The position numbers and the translations under genes are program-made. DNA of 51,130 bases from Streptacidiphilus neutrinimicus (GTDB taxonomy: Bacteria; Actinomycetota; Actinomycetes; Streptomycetales; Streptomycetaceae). The number at the start of each line of letters is the position of its first letter. The first letter of the stretch is position 1. This document shows positions 23,789-33,008 of the stretch, piece by piece. Under the pieces are notes generated by a model, which made no database searches, had not been told where the DNA came from, and saw only the letters and a list, made by a program, of their open reading frames with translations. The stretch lies in contig NZ_BBPO01000031.1 in NCBI RefSeq assembly GCF_000787815.1, forward strand, positions 1 to 51,130, given 5' to 3'.

Positions 23789-25063
23789 TCACGGCCGGGG
23801 GAAGGCCGCCGCGACGAAGTCGTTGCGGAACGCGCCGCGCGGATCGAGCTCCGTCATGAGGCGGCGGAAGTCCTCGCCCCGCTGGTGGAGCGCGCCGACG
23901 GCCTCGGGGGCGAGCGCGAAGAGCTTGCCCCAGTGCGGGCGGGCGCCCAGCGGCAGCAACTCCCGCTCGATCAGGGCGATCGCCTGCCGCACCGCCTCGA
24001 AGGCCGGGCGCCAGGTGCAGTGGACGGCGACGCAGTCGCGGCCGTGAGCGGGGCTGAGCCACAGCTCGTCCGCCGCCACGGTGCGGATCTCGGAGGTCAG
24101 CAGCAGCGGTGTGATCCGCGGCCCGAGCCCGCGCATCGCCGCGACGGCCGCGGGCGCCGCCTCGCGCGGCAGCAGGAGCTCCGACTGGAGCTCCTCTCCG
24201 ACGCTGGGGGTGAAGTCCGGCCGGAAGTGCGGCAGCCGCTCGTGCCAGGGGCCGGCCAGGCCGAGCTGTGCGGTGCAGTGCACCGGGCAGAGCCCGGGCA
24301 CCGGGTGCCGGGGACCGTCGGCGAGGCGGCCGTCCATCCAGCGCGCGCCCAGGTGCGCGCCGCCCTCGCGATCGGTGCGGCGCTTGACCCACACGCTCGC
24401 GGTGTCCCCGCCCCAGTCGGTGAACGCGCTCACGCTGTAGGCCGCGCCGAAGACCTCGTCGAACCGCGCGGCGATCCGGTCCAGCGGCACGTCGTCGTAG
24501 ACCCACTGGGCCACCTCGAAGGCTGGCTCGACCGCGAGGGTGAGGCCGACGACGGCGCCCAGCGCGCCCAGGGCGACCACCGATCCCGCGAAGCGGTCCT
24601 GGTCCTTCTCGCGGTCGACCGTGAGCGGTTCCCCGTCCGAGGTGACCAACCGCAGTGCCGTCACCGCCGAGGCGAGGCTCTGGAGGCCGTTCCCCGAGCC
24701 GTGCGTCCCGGTGGCGCACGAGCCGGCGACTGAGATGTGCGGCAGCGAGGCCAGGTTGGCGAGCGCGAGGCCGCGCGCCTGGAGCTCCCGGGCGAGTTCG
24801 GCGTAGCGGATCGAGCCGGTGACGGTGACGGACCGCCGGTCGGCGGAGACCTCCACGCCGCGCGGCAGGTCGTCCAGCACGAGCAGGTCGCCGCGGGTGT
24901 CCGCCACGCGGTTGAAGGAGTGGCCGCTGCCCAGCACCTTGACCTGCTCGGCCCCCGCGACGAGCCGGCCGACCTCCTCGACCGTTCGCGGCCGGTGGAC
25001 GCGGGCCGCCTCGAACTCGACGTTGCCTGCCCAGTTGTGCACGGATGCGCCTTTCTCGGTCAA
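23789..25063 (-). CDS. aldO: Alditol oxidase (FAD-linked, AldO-like)
   Basis: This 424-aa protein closely resembles Streptomyces alditol oxidase AldO, which oxidises xylitol and sorbitol to the aldose while reducing oxygen to peroxide. It starts with NWAGNVEFEA, has VLGSGHSFN with His48 at the position that binds FAD covalently, SLPHISVAGSCATGTHGSG in the FAD domain, and the C-terminal ARPHWGKLFAL of the aldonolactone-oxidase family. It follows the LacI gene on the same strand by 68 bp, and a TTCGAAA word lies just before it, so it is likely part of the xylose/xylitol regulon of this locus. Confidence 0.9.
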   Translation of the reverse strand: MTEKGASVHNWAGNVEFEAARVHRPRTVEEVGRLVAGAEQVKVLGSGHSFNRVADTRGDLLVLDDLPRGVEVSADRRSVTVTGSIRYAELARELQARGLALANLASLPHISVAGSCATGTHGSGNGLQSLASAVTALRLVTSDGEPLTVDREKDQDRFAGSVVALGALGAVVGLTLAVEPAFEVAQWVYDDVPLDRIAARFDEVFGAAYSVSAFTDWGGDTASVWVKRRTDREGGAHLGARWMDGRLADGPRHPVPGLCPVHCTAQLGLAGPWHERLPHFRPDFTPSVGEELQSELLLPREAAPAAVAAMRGLGPRITPLLLTSEIRTVAADELWLSPAHGRDCVAVHCTWRPAFEAVRQAIALIERELLPLGARPHWGKLFALAPEAVGALHQRGEDFRRLMTELDPRGAFRNDFVAAAFPRP

Positions 25064-25077
25064 CCCTGCGATACTCG

Positions 25078-25096
25078 TTCGAAAGTTGCGAAACGC
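25078..25096. promoter_or_regulatory. Possible LacI (BxlR-like) site before aldO
   Basis: TTCGAAAGTTGCGAAACG upstream of the alditol oxidase has two CGAAA words and shares TTCGAAA with the sites at 26083-26096 and 26328-26341. Published BxlR sites contain CGAA/TTCG words. The assignment rests on this similarity alone. Confidence 0.35.
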
Positions 25097-25110
25097 TGCG
25101 TCAGTTCCCG

Positions 25111-25150
25111 GTCAGCCCTCGTCGGTCCTCGTCAGCCCTCGTCAGCCCTC
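25111..25150. repeat. Four tandem 10-bp units across the lacI stop codon
   Basis: GTCAGCCCTC occurs at 25111-25120, 25131-25140 and 25141-25150, with a two-base variant at 25121-25130. The stop codon of the regulator lies inside the third unit, so loss or gain of a unit would alter the protein's last residues. Confidence 0.8.
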
Positions 25151-26151
25151 GGCGGAGGGGCCGTGCTGCTGCGCTCGACCAGGGTGGTTGCCAGGTCGAC
25201 GCGCAGGGTGGCGGGCTGGTGGCCGCGGGAGAGGTCGATCACCATGCGCGCGGCCACCTCGGCCATCTCGGTCAGCGGCTGGCGCACGGTGGTGAGCGGC
25301 GGGCCGACCCAGCGGGCGACGGGCAGGTCGTCGAAGCCGACGACGCTGAGATCCTCCGGTATCCGCAGGCCCAACTCCCGTGCGGCCTCGTACAGTCCGA
25401 GTGCCTGCAGGTCGTTCCCGGTGAAGATCGCGGTGGGCCGGTCCGGCAGGCGCAGCAGCTCCAGGCCCTCCCGGTAGCCGGACTCGTGGTGGAAGTCGCC
25501 CTCGCGGATCAGCGCGGGGACGACCGTGACGCCGGCCGTCTCCAGCGCGGCCCGGTACCCGTCGATCCGGGCGCGGCTGCACATCATCGGCCGCGGTCCG
25601 GCGATCATGCCGATCCGGCGGTGGCCGAGGTCGAGCAGGTGGCGGGTGGCGGCGAGGCCGCCGTTCCAGTTGGTCGTGCCGACCGCGGGCACGTCCTGGC
25701 CCGGGTCCCCGGCCGGGTCCATCACCACGAAGGGGATGTCGCGGCTGGTCAGCTGCGCCTGCTGGGCCTGGTCCAGCCCGGACAGCACCAGGACCACGCC
25801 GATCGGGCGGCGCGAGAGCACGCCGTCCGTCCACGACTGCCCGAGGCTCAACCGCCCGGCGGACTCCGACAGGACGACGTTCATCCCCTCCTCGCGGACG
25901 ACGTTCTCGACCCCCCGGATGACCTCCATCGCCCAGGCGCTCTCCAGCTCGTGGAAGACGAGCTCGAGCAGCGGGCTTGACGGGGCGCTGCTGCCTCGTC
26001 GCCGCTGGTAGCCATGCTGGTGGAGCAGCTCCTCCACCCGCTCGCGGGTGGCCGGCGCCACGTCCGCCCGGCCGTTGAGGACCTTCGAAACAGTCGGTGT
26101 GGACACCCCCGCCTCACGCGCGATCTCGGCGAGTGTCGCCGCTCTGGTCAC
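25132..26151 (-). CDS. bxlR: LacI family regulator of the xylo-oligosaccharide locus (BxlR-like)
   Basis: This 339-aa protein has a LacI helix-turn-helix (about 4-50; ATLAEIAREAGVSTPTVSKVLNGRADV) and a periplasmic-binding-protein-like sugar domain (about 60-325; ELVFHELESAWAMEVIRGVE, VGFDDLPVARWVGPPLTTVRQP). The phrase ELVFHELESAWAMEVIRG is typical of Streptomyces xylose/xylobiose regulators. The GTG at 26151 is set by AGGAGGGG 3 nt upstream. It is divergent from the ABC-transporter/xylosidase operon and probably represses it until xylobiose or xylose binds. A copy of the putative operator lies within its own first codons. Confidence 0.85.
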   Translation of the reverse strand: MTRAATLAEIAREAGVSTPTVSKVLNGRADVAPATRERVEELLHQHGYQRRRGSSAPSSPLLELVFHELESAWAMEVIRGVENVVREEGMNVVLSESAGRLSLGQSWTDGVLSRRPIGVVLVLSGLDQAQQAQLTSRDIPFVVMDPAGDPGQDVPAVGTTNWNGGLAATRHLLDLGHRRIGMIAGPRPMMCSRARIDGYRAALETAGVTVVPALIREGDFHHESGYREGLELLRLPDRPTAIFTGNDLQALGLYEAARELGLRIPEDLSVVGFDDLPVARWVGPPLTTVRQPLTEMAEVAARMVIDLSRGHQPATLRVDLATTLVERSSTAPPPRADEG

Positions 26152-26277
26152 GAGCCCCTCCTGTGCCGCCTGGTGTGCGAAGTCCGCGGTGAAGTCCGGT
26201 GTCGTCGGGACCCCACGGACGGATGCTAGCTGGTCGGAAGGCCGAGCGGTACGTCCGAACCCACAGCTTCCAGACCC

Positions 26278-26306
26278 TTGACGCTGGTCGACGCTCCGCC
26301 TAAGTT
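26278..26306 (+). promoter_or_regulatory. Promoter of the xylo-oligosaccharide operon
   Basis: TTGACG (26278-26283) and TAAGTT (26301-26306) are separated by 17 bp, a good vegetative promoter. Transcription should start near 26313, leaving a leader of about 44 nt before the binding-protein start at 26357. Confidence 0.65.
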
Positions 26307-26327
26307 TCCCACAACATTCGGCAATCT

Positions 26328-26341
26328 CTTCGAAACAATCG
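26328..26341. promoter_or_regulatory. Putative LacI operator in the 5' leader of bxlE
   Basis: CTTCGAAACAATCG lies just downstream of the predicted transcription start. A 13-of-14 match, CTTCGAAACAGTCG, lies at 26083-26096 inside the divergent regulator gene, 245 bp away, so a repression loop is conceivable. Confidence 0.45.
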
Positions 26342-26356
26342 ACGGAGTGGCAGGCC

Positions 26357-27691
26357 ATGGGTTCTCTTCGTGTCAGCGTTCGCAACAGAGCGTCCCGTAA
26401 CAGATTCGCCGCCCTCGCGGCGACGACCGCGCTGGTAGTCGGTCTGACCGCCGCGTGCGGGTCCGGCGGAGGATCCGGCTCCGCGTCCGCCGACTCGGGC
26501 ACGATCCACGTCCTGGTCTACGGCGACGCCGGCAACACCGTCGAGAAGCAGATCGTCGACACCTTCAACAAGACCTCGAAGGTCAAGGCGGTGCTGGACA
26601 CCATCCCCGGCGCCGACTACCAGTCCAAGCTCAACACGATCATCAACACCCCGCAGGCCCCGGACATCTTCTTCAACTGGGGCGGCGGCAGCATCGCGCC
26701 GTACGTCAAGGACAACCTGCTGCTCCCGCTGGACAGCATGATCGCCAAGGATCCGGGGCTGAAGAACAACTTCCTCCCGTCCGTGTTCAACACCGCGGTG
26801 ATCGACGGCCACTCCTACGGCGTCCCGATGCGCGGCACTCAGCCCGTGCTGCTCTTCGACAACAAGCAGGTCCTCGCGAGCGCCGGCCTCAGCGCCCCGC
26901 AGACCTGGGACGACCTGATCAACGACGTCAAGGTGCTCAAGGCCAAGGGGCTCACGCCGATCGCGCTCGGCGGCGGCGACCAGTGGCCCACCCAGATGTG
27001 GTTCGAGTACGTCTACGACCGGGTCGCCGGGCCGGGCCTGTTCGAGAAGGCGCTCGCCGGGGACAAGAGCGCGTGGTCCAGCGCGGACAGCGTCAAGGCC
27101 CTCGGCATGCTCAAGCAGCTGATCGACGCCGGAGCCTTCGGCAGCAACTTCGACTCGGTGAAGTTCACCGACGGCGGGTCCCCGGCGCTGTTGGCCAAGG
27201 GCAAGTCCGCCTTCGAGCTGATGGGCTCGTGGGAGTACTCCACCCAGCAGTCCGGCAATCCGGACTTCGCCAAGAACGACCTCGGCTACAGCGCCTTCCC
27301 GAGCGTCAGCGGCGGCAAGGGCGACCCGAACGACGTCGTCGGCAACACCAACAACTTCTACTCCGTGCTGAAGAAGACCCAGCACCCCGACGCCGTCGCG
27401 GCCTTCCTCAAGCTCATGTACTCCGACGAGTTCGTGAAGGCCCAGCTGGGCATCGGCAACCTGCCGACCACCACCAACACGGCGAACTTCCTGGCCACCT
27501 CCGCCAGCCCCGCCTACTCGCAGTTCCAGTTCAACCTGGTCAAGGCGGCGCCCTCGTTCCAGCTGTCCTGGGACCAGGCCTACCCGCCGGCGGCGACCAC
27601 CACCATCCACACCGCCGTCCAGGAGTTCTTCGACGGCAAGATCGACACGAACGGCTTCATCGCGCAGATGCAGTCGCTGAGCAACTCCTGA
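26357..27691 (+). CDS. bxlE: Xylobiose-type ABC transporter substrate-binding lipoprotein
   Basis: This 444-aa protein has a lipoprotein signal (ALVVGLTAACG, lipid-bearing Cys34) and a cluster B extracellular sugar-binding fold: TIHVLVYGDAGNTVEKQIVDTF at the start, DIFFNWGGGSIAPYV, and GDQWPTQMWFEYVYDRVAG in the middle. It should bind xylobiose or related xylo-oligosaccharides outside the membrane and hand them to the two permeases. It is the first gene of the operon, behind a good promoter and a LacI-like site. The identity rests on similarity to Streptomyces BxlE and on the gene order with two permeases and a GH3 xylosidase. Confidence 0.88.
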   Translation: MGSLRVSVRNRASRNRFAALAATTALVVGLTAACGSGGGSGSASADSGTIHVLVYGDAGNTVEKQIVDTFNKTSKVKAVLDTIPGADYQSKLNTIINTPQAPDIFFNWGGGSIAPYVKDNLLLPLDSMIAKDPGLKNNFLPSVFNTAVIDGHSYGVPMRGTQPVLLFDNKQVLASAGLSAPQTWDDLINDVKVLKAKGLTPIALGGGDQWPTQMWFEYVYDRVAGPGLFEKALAGDKSAWSSADSVKALGMLKQLIDAGAFGSNFDSVKFTDGGSPALLAKGKSAFELMGSWEYSTQQSGNPDFAKNDLGYSAFPSVSGGKGDPNDVVGNTNNFYSVLKKTQHPDAVAAFLKLMYSDEFVKAQLGIGNLPTTTNTANFLATSASPAYSQFQFNLVKAAPSFQLSWDQAYPPAATTTIHTAVQEFFDGKIDTNGFIAQMQSLSNS

Positions 27692-27702
27692 GCGGCCGGA
27701 CG

Positions 27703-28638
27703 ATGAGTGCACTCTCCTTCACGACCGAGCTCGGCCGGCGCCGCCTCAAGGCGCGCCGGCCCGGCGTCGGGGCGACCCGCCCAGGCTTCGCCTGGGCGGT
27801 GCCCGCCACCGTCTTCTTCCTGCTGTTCGCCATCCTCCCGCTGGTGCTCGTCGCCGTGCTCTCCTTCACCAGCTGGGACGGCATCACCTCGCCGCACTTC
27901 AACGGGCTGGCGAACTGGACCAAGCTGTTCGACGACCCGGTGATGACCCAGAGCATCTGGCTCACCCTGGTGCTGACCGTGCTCGGCGTGGTCACCCAGA
28001 CGCCGATCAGCATCCTGCTGGGCGTCTGGGCCGCCGGGCACCAGCGCAACCGGGCCGTGCTGTCGGCGATCTTCTTCGTTCCGCTGCTGCTCTCCGCGAC
28101 TGCGGTCTCGGTGCTGTGGCGCGCCCTGCTCGACCCCAACTTCGGCCTCCCGGGCCAGCTGCCCTGGCTGTTCGGCAACGGCAACCTGCTCGGCAGCCAG
28201 GCCGGTTCGATCGCGGTGCTGACCTTCGTCGGCATGTGGCAGTTCACGCCGCTGCACGCGCTGCTCTACCAGGGCGGCGCCCGTGCCGTCCCGCAGGTGC
28301 TCTATCAGGCCGCAGCGATCGACGGGGCGGGAACGGTCCGGCAGTTCTTCCACATCACCCTGCCGCAGCTGCGCAACACCATGATCACCTCGGTGATCCT
28401 CATGGTGGTCGGCGGCCTCACCACCTTCGACACGGTCCTCATCCTCACCCAGGGCGGGCCGGGCACCGACACCACCGTCAGCGCCTACTACATGTACGAG
28501 CAGGGCTTCAAGAACTTCGACTTCGGCGCCGGCTCGGCCATCGCCCTGGTCCTGGTCGTCGTCGCCACGCTCATCTCGCTGGCCGTGGTCCGGATCTCCG
28601 GCTACGACAAGATGCGCAGCACGGCGGAGGGCATCTGA
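27703..28638 (+). CDS. bxlF: Sugar ABC transporter permease 1 (MalF-type)
   Basis: This 311-aa protein has six transmembrane helices and the EAA loop as QAAAIDGAGTVRQFFHITLPQL about 80 residues from the end. It begins after an N-terminal basic segment (RRRLKARRPG), followed by the first helix FAWAVPATVFFLLFAILPL. As a CUT1 permease it forms the import channel with the second permease and needs an external ATPase, usually MsiK in streptomycetes. It starts 11 bp after the binding-protein gene and its stop overlaps the next start in TGATG. Confidence 0.92.
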   Translation: MSALSFTTELGRRRLKARRPGVGATRPGFAWAVPATVFFLLFAILPLVLVAVLSFTSWDGITSPHFNGLANWTKLFDDPVMTQSIWLTLVLTVLGVVTQTPISILLGVWAAGHQRNRAVLSAIFFVPLLLSATAVSVLWRALLDPNFGLPGQLPWLFGNGNLLGSQAGSIAVLTFVGMWQFTPLHALLYQGGARAVPQVLYQAAAIDGAGTVRQFFHITLPQLRNTMITSVILMVVGGLTTFDTVLILTQGGPGTDTTVSAYYMYEQGFKNFDFGAGSAIALVLVVVATLISLAVVRISGYDKMRSTAEGI

Positions 28639-29471
28639 TGCGGCAGCGCCCCAACGCCCAACGCCCCAACTACCTCGCCGGGCTCGGCTCCCTGGTCTGG
28701 CTCGCGCTGGTCGGCCTGCCGCTGTACGTGCTGCTGATATCGACCCTGCGCACCACCTCGAACTACTCGACCCAGGGTCCGCTGAGCTTCCCCTCGCAGC
28801 TGACGCTGAGCAACTACCTCAGCGCCTTCGACAACGGGTTCGGCCAGGACTTCCTCAACACCCTGATCGTCACCGTCAGCGTCGTCGGCATCGTGCTGCT
28901 GGTGGTCCCGCCGCTCGCCTACGCGATCGTGCGCGCCAAGGGACGGACCATCAGCGTCGTCTTCCGGGTGTTCCTGCTCGGACTCGCCGTCCCCGCGCAG
29001 GCGGTGATCGTGCCGATGTTCTACGTGATCAGCAAGGCCGGTCTCTACGACCACCTGATCGGCGTCATCCTGCCCACGGCCGCGTTCTCCATGCCCGTGT
29101 GCACGCTCGTGCTGACCGGCGCGATGCGCGACATCACCCCCGACCTCTACGAGGCGATGGCCATCGACGGCGCTTCTCCGTGGCGGGTCTTCCGGCAGCT
29201 GGTCCTGCCGCTGTCCAAGGGCGGGCTCTCGTCCATCGTCGTCTTCTCGGCCCTCCAGGCCTGGAACGGCTTCCTCTTCCCCCTGATCCTCACCCAGTCG
29301 GACTCCACCAAGGTCATCACCCTTGGTCTGTACAACTTCCAGACCGAGCACGGCGTCGACGTCCCCGGCCTGCTCAGCGCCGTGGTGCTGTCGATGCTCC
29401 CCATCTTCGTCGTCTACCTGTTCGCCCGTCGCGCCCTCGTCCAGGGGCTCATGGGGGTCGGAGGAAAGTGA
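28638..29471 (+). CDS. bxlG: Sugar ABC transporter permease 2 (MalG-type)
   Basis: This 277-aa protein has six transmembrane helices and the EAA motif EAMAIDGASPWRVFRQLVLPLSK. The start ATG overlaps the stop of permease 1 by one base (TGATG) and its own stop overlaps the GTG of the xylosidase as GTGA, so the three genes are translationally coupled. It is the second half of the membrane channel for the xylo-oligosaccharide importer. Confidence 0.92.
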   Translation: MRQRPNAQRPNYLAGLGSLVWLALVGLPLYVLLISTLRTTSNYSTQGPLSFPSQLTLSNYLSAFDNGFGQDFLNTLIVTVSVVGIVLLVVPPLAYAIVRAKGRTISVVFRVFLLGLAVPAQAVIVPMFYVISKAGLYDHLIGVILPTAAFSMPVCTLVLTGAMRDITPDLYEAMAIDGASPWRVFRQLVLPLSKGGLSSIVVFSALQAWNGFLFPLILTQSDSTKVITLGLYNFQTEHGVDVPGLLSAVVLSMLPIFVVYLFARRALVQGLMGVGGK

Positions 29472-31888
29472 CCGTCAACATGAACCCCGCCGTCCGGACC
29501 GAGCCCGTCGCCCCCGTCTGGCAGGACGTCACCCTCGACCCCGGGGCGAGGGCCGACGCGCTGGTCGCGGCGATGACCCTGCCCGAGAAGACGGCCCAGC
29601 TCGTCGGCGTCTGGGTGGGCGCCTCCGACGAGGGCGGCGAGGTCGCCCCGCACCAGCACGAGATGGAGGAGCCGCCCGACCTGGACGAGCTGCTGCCGCA
29701 CGGCCTGGGCCAGCTGACCCGCCCCTTCGGCACCGCACCCGTGGACGCCGCCCTCGGCGCCCTCTCGCTCGCCCGCTCCCAGCAGCGCATCGCCGCGGCC
29801 AACCGCTTCGGCATACCCGCGCTCGCCCACGAGGAGTGCCTGGCCGGCTTCGCGGCCTGGGGCGCCACCGCCTACCCCGTCCCGCTGTCCTGGGGAGCGG
29901 CCTTCAATCCCGAGCTGGTGCGCACCATGGCCGCCGCCATCGGCGCCGACATGCGCGCCGTCGGGGTTCACCAGGGCCTGGCCCCGGTGCTCGACGTCGT
30001 GCGCGACGCCCGCTGGGGTCGCGTCGAGGAGACCATCGGGGAGGACCCCTACCTCGTCGGCACCCTGGCGACCGCCTACGTGCAGGGCCTGGAGTCGGCC
30101 GGGATCGTCGCCACGCTCAAGCACTTCGCCGGGTACTCCGCCTCCCGGGCCGGACGCAACCTCGCACCCGTCACCATGGGCGCGCGCGAGCGCGCCGACG
30201 TGATCCTGCCGCCGTTCGAGATGGCCGTGCGCGAGGGCCGCCCGCGCTCGGTCATGCACGCCTACACCGACACCGACGGCATCCCCTCGGCCGCCGACAG
30301 GGACCTGCTCACCGGCCTGCTCCGGGACACCTGGGGCTTCGACGGCACCGTCGTCGCCGACTACTTCGGCATCGCCTTCCTCAAGCTGCTGCACGGAGTC
30401 GCCGGGAGCTGGGAGGAGGCCGCGGGGCTCGCCCTCGCCAGTGGCGTCGACGTCGAGCTGCCGACCGTCAAGACCTTCGGCCGCCCGCTGCTCGACGCCG
30501 TGGAGGCGGGCGTGGTCCCCGAGGAGCTGGTCGACCGCGCGCTGCGCCGGGTCCTGGTCCAGAAGGCCGAGCTCGGGCTGCTCGACCCCGACTGGAACCC
30601 CGTTCCCCGGGCGCTCGCCGGAGCCGACCTGGACGCGCCGGAGGCGCTGCGCGGCAGCGTCGACCTGGACCGCCCCGCCAACCGGCGTCTGGCCCGCGAA
30701 CTGGCGGAGCAGGCCGTCGTGCTGCTGCGCAACGACGGCACACTGCCGCTCGGCCGGCCCGCCCGCATCGCGCTGATCGGGCCCAACGCCGAGGCGCCGA
30801 CGGCCGTGCTCGGCTGCTACGCCTTCCCCGTGCACGTCGGCGGGCAGCACCCCGAGGTGCCGGTCGGCATCGAACTGCCCACGCTGCGCCAGGCGTTGGC
30901 GGCGGAGTTCCCCGATGCGGAGATCACCGCCGCGACCGGCGCGACGGTCGACGGCGACAGCACCGAGGGCTTCGCCGAGGCGGTCGCGGCGGCGCGCGCC
31001 GCCGACGTCGTGGTGCTCGCGCTGGGCGACCGGGCCGGTCTGTTCGGGCGCGGCACCAGCGGTGAGGGCTGCGACGCCGAGTCGCTGCAACTCCCCGGCG
31101 TGCAGGAGCAGTTGCTCGACGCGCTGCTGGACGCGGGCACCCCTTTGGTGCTCGTCATGCTGGCGGGTCGCCCCTACGCGCTGGGCCGTGCCGAGACGCG
31201 GGCGGCCGCGATCGTGCAGTCCTTCTTCCCCGGTGAGGCCGGGACGGAGGCGATCGCGGGCGTGCTCAGCGGGCGGGTGAACCCCTCCGGGCGGCTGCCG
31301 GTCAGCGTGCCGCGCCGCAAGGGCGTCCAGCCCTCCACCTACCTGGCCGCCCGCCTCGCACAGGCCAGCGACGTGTCCAGCACCGACACCAGCCCCGCCT
31401 ACGGATTCGGCCACGGCCTCGGCTACACGCGCTTCGAGTGGTCCGCGCTCGACGTCGCCGTCGCCGAGACCGGCACCGACGGCGCCTTCCGGCTCGCCTT
31501 CGAGGTCCGCAACACCGGCGAGCGTGCCGGCTGCGAGGTGGTGCAGTTCTACCTGCATGACCCGGTGGCCTCCGTCGTGCAGCCGGTCCAGCGCCTGGTC
31601 GGCTACCGGCGCCTCCCACTGGAGGCGGGGGAGGGCTGCCGCGTCCTGCTGGAGCTGCCCGCGGACCTCGCCGCCTTCACCGGACGCGAGGGCCGCCGCA
31701 TCGTCGAGCCGGGCGAGCTGGAGCTGCGGATCTCCGCCAGCAGCACCGACCACCGCCTGACGGTCCCGCTGCGGCTGACCGGCCCGGTCCGGCAGGTCGA
31801 CCACACCCGGCGCCTCCACCCCGTCATCACCGTCGACGCCGTCGACGACGCCGCTGCCGTCGACGGCAACGCCGTCGGGCGCGGCTGA
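29468..31888 (+). CDS. bxlA: Glycoside hydrolase family 3 beta-xylosidase
   Basis: This 806-aa protein lacks a signal peptide and so acts in the cytoplasm on imported xylobiose. The GH3 N-terminal domain shows APVLDVVRDARWGRVEETIGEDPYL, LKHFAGYSASRAGRN and VVADYFG with the likely nucleophile Asp298; the second domain has VALGDRAGLFGRGTSGEG-like VLALGDRAGLFGRG and the C-terminal fibronectin-like domain follows. GLALASGVDVELPTVKTFG is typical of xylosidases rather than glucosidases. The GTG at 29468 overlaps the permease stop and has GGAGGAAA before it; an ATG at 29480 is an alternative. Confidence 0.9.
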   Translation: MTVNMNPAVRTEPVAPVWQDVTLDPGARADALVAAMTLPEKTAQLVGVWVGASDEGGEVAPHQHEMEEPPDLDELLPHGLGQLTRPFGTAPVDAALGALSLARSQQRIAAANRFGIPALAHEECLAGFAAWGATAYPVPLSWGAAFNPELVRTMAAAIGADMRAVGVHQGLAPVLDVVRDARWGRVEETIGEDPYLVGTLATAYVQGLESAGIVATLKHFAGYSASRAGRNLAPVTMGARERADVILPPFEMAVREGRPRSVMHAYTDTDGIPSAADRDLLTGLLRDTWGFDGTVVADYFGIAFLKLLHGVAGSWEEAAGLALASGVDVELPTVKTFGRPLLDAVEAGVVPEELVDRALRRVLVQKAELGLLDPDWNPVPRALAGADLDAPEALRGSVDLDRPANRRLARELAEQAVVLLRNDGTLPLGRPARIALIGPNAEAPTAVLGCYAFPVHVGGQHPEVPVGIELPTLRQALAAEFPDAEITAATGATVDGDSTEGFAEAVAAARAADVVVLALGDRAGLFGRGTSGEGCDAESLQLPGVQEQLLDALLDAGTPLVLVMLAGRPYALGRAETRAAAIVQSFFPGEAGTEAIAGVLSGRVNPSGRLPVSVPRRKGVQPSTYLAARLAQASDVSSTDTSPAYGFGHGLGYTRFEWSALDVAVAETGTDGAFRLAFEVRNTGERAGCEVVQFYLHDPVASVVQPVQRLVGYRRLPLEAGEGCRVLLELPADLAAFTGREGRRIVEPGELELRISASSTDHRLTVPLRLTGPVRQVDHTRRLHPVITVDAVDDAAAVDGNAVGRG

Positions 31889-31906
31889 GGTACTGGGAGG
31901 TCGCAC

Positions 31907-32875
31907 GTGCACACGGACCTGTCCGAGGCCGAACTGCGGCGCTACCGCAGCGCGCAGACCGAACCGGACGACTTCGACGCCTTCTGGGAGCAGACCCTCG
32001 CCGAGGCCCGCTCGTTCGGCGGCGAGGTGCTGCTGACGCCGGTCGGCACCGGACTGAGCACGGTCGACACCTTCGACGTCACCTTCCCCGGCTTCGGCGG
32101 GGAGCCGGTCAAAGCCTGGCTGCGCGCGCCGCGCGGGGCGAGGGGACCGCTCCCCGCCGTCGTCCAGTACGTCGGCTACGGCGGCGGCCGCGGGCACGAG
32201 CTGGAGAACCTGCTCTGGGCGTCCGCCGGATACGCCCACCTGGTGATGGACACGCGCGGGCAGGGCTCGGGCTGGAGCCGGGGCGCGACCCCCGACTCTG
32301 GCCCGGCCGGGCCGCAGGTCCCCGGGGTGATGACCCGGGGCATCGGCACGCCGCGGACCTACTACTACCGGCGTCTGATCACCGACGCGGTCCGGGCCGT
32401 GGACGCCGTCCGCCGCCTAAACCCCGTCGATCCCGAGCGGATCGCCCTGGCCGGGCAGAGCCAGGGCGGCGGCCTGGCTCTCGCCGTCGCCGCTCTCGCC
32501 CCCGGCATCGCGGCGCTGGTCGCCCACGTGCCGTTCCTGTGCGACTTCCCCCGAGGCGTGGTGGTCACCGACGCCGCCCCGTTCCGCGAGATCGCGGACT
32601 ACCTCTCGGTCCACCGCGACCAGGAGGAGGCCGTGCTGCGGACGCTCTCCTACGTCGACGGCGTCAACTTCGCGCGCAGGGCGACCGCCCCGGCGCGGTT
32701 CTCGGCGGCGCTGATGGACGCGATCGTCCCGCCGTCCACCGTCTTCGGCGCGTACCACGCGTACGCCGGGCCGAAGGAGATCGCCGTCTGGCGCTACAAC
32801 GGGCACGAGGCGGGCGGCCCTGACGACGACCGGCGCGCCCTCGACCTCCTCGCCGGCCTGTTGCTACGCGCGTAG
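31907..32875 (+). CDS. Acetylxylan esterase/cephalosporin deacetylase-type (CE7) esterase
   Basis: This 322-aa cytoplasmic protein has the CE7 signature: DFDAFWEQTLAEA near the start, GYAHLVMDTRGQGSGWS, and the nucleophile elbow AGQSQGGGLAL with Ser185. The acid and base fit LMDAIVPPST and NGHEAGG. CE7 enzymes remove acetyl groups from short xylo-oligosaccharides inside the cell, which allows the GH3 enzyme upstream to finish hydrolysis. GTG start with GGGAGG 6 nt upstream, 18 bp after the xylosidase stop. Confidence 0.9.
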   Translation: MHTDLSEAELRRYRSAQTEPDDFDAFWEQTLAEARSFGGEVLLTPVGTGLSTVDTFDVTFPGFGGEPVKAWLRAPRGARGPLPAVVQYVGYGGGRGHELENLLWASAGYAHLVMDTRGQGSGWSRGATPDSGPAGPQVPGVMTRGIGTPRTYYYRRLITDAVRAVDAVRRLNPVDPERIALAGQSQGGGLALAVAALAPGIAALVAHVPFLCDFPRGVVVTDAAPFREIADYLSVHRDQEEAVLRTLSYVDGVNFARRATAPARFSAALMDAIVPPSTVFGAYHAYAGPKEIAVWRYNGHEAGGPDDDRRALDLLAGLLLRA

Positions 32876-33008
32876 GGCGGCGCCTCGCGTGTCTTCCCCG
32901 TGAACGGTGGGTGCCCGGCTGCTGACGCGGACGCGACGCGGGCGGCGGCTGCTTGTAGAAGTGCCGAACACTACAGGATATCTGACACAGCGAGATGTAG
33001 CCTACCTC

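Noticed and set aside
29414-32239. 941-codon frame opposite the GH3 xylosidase
   Set aside because: A GC-driven antisense shadow; the plus strand carries a complete GH3 enzyme with motifs.
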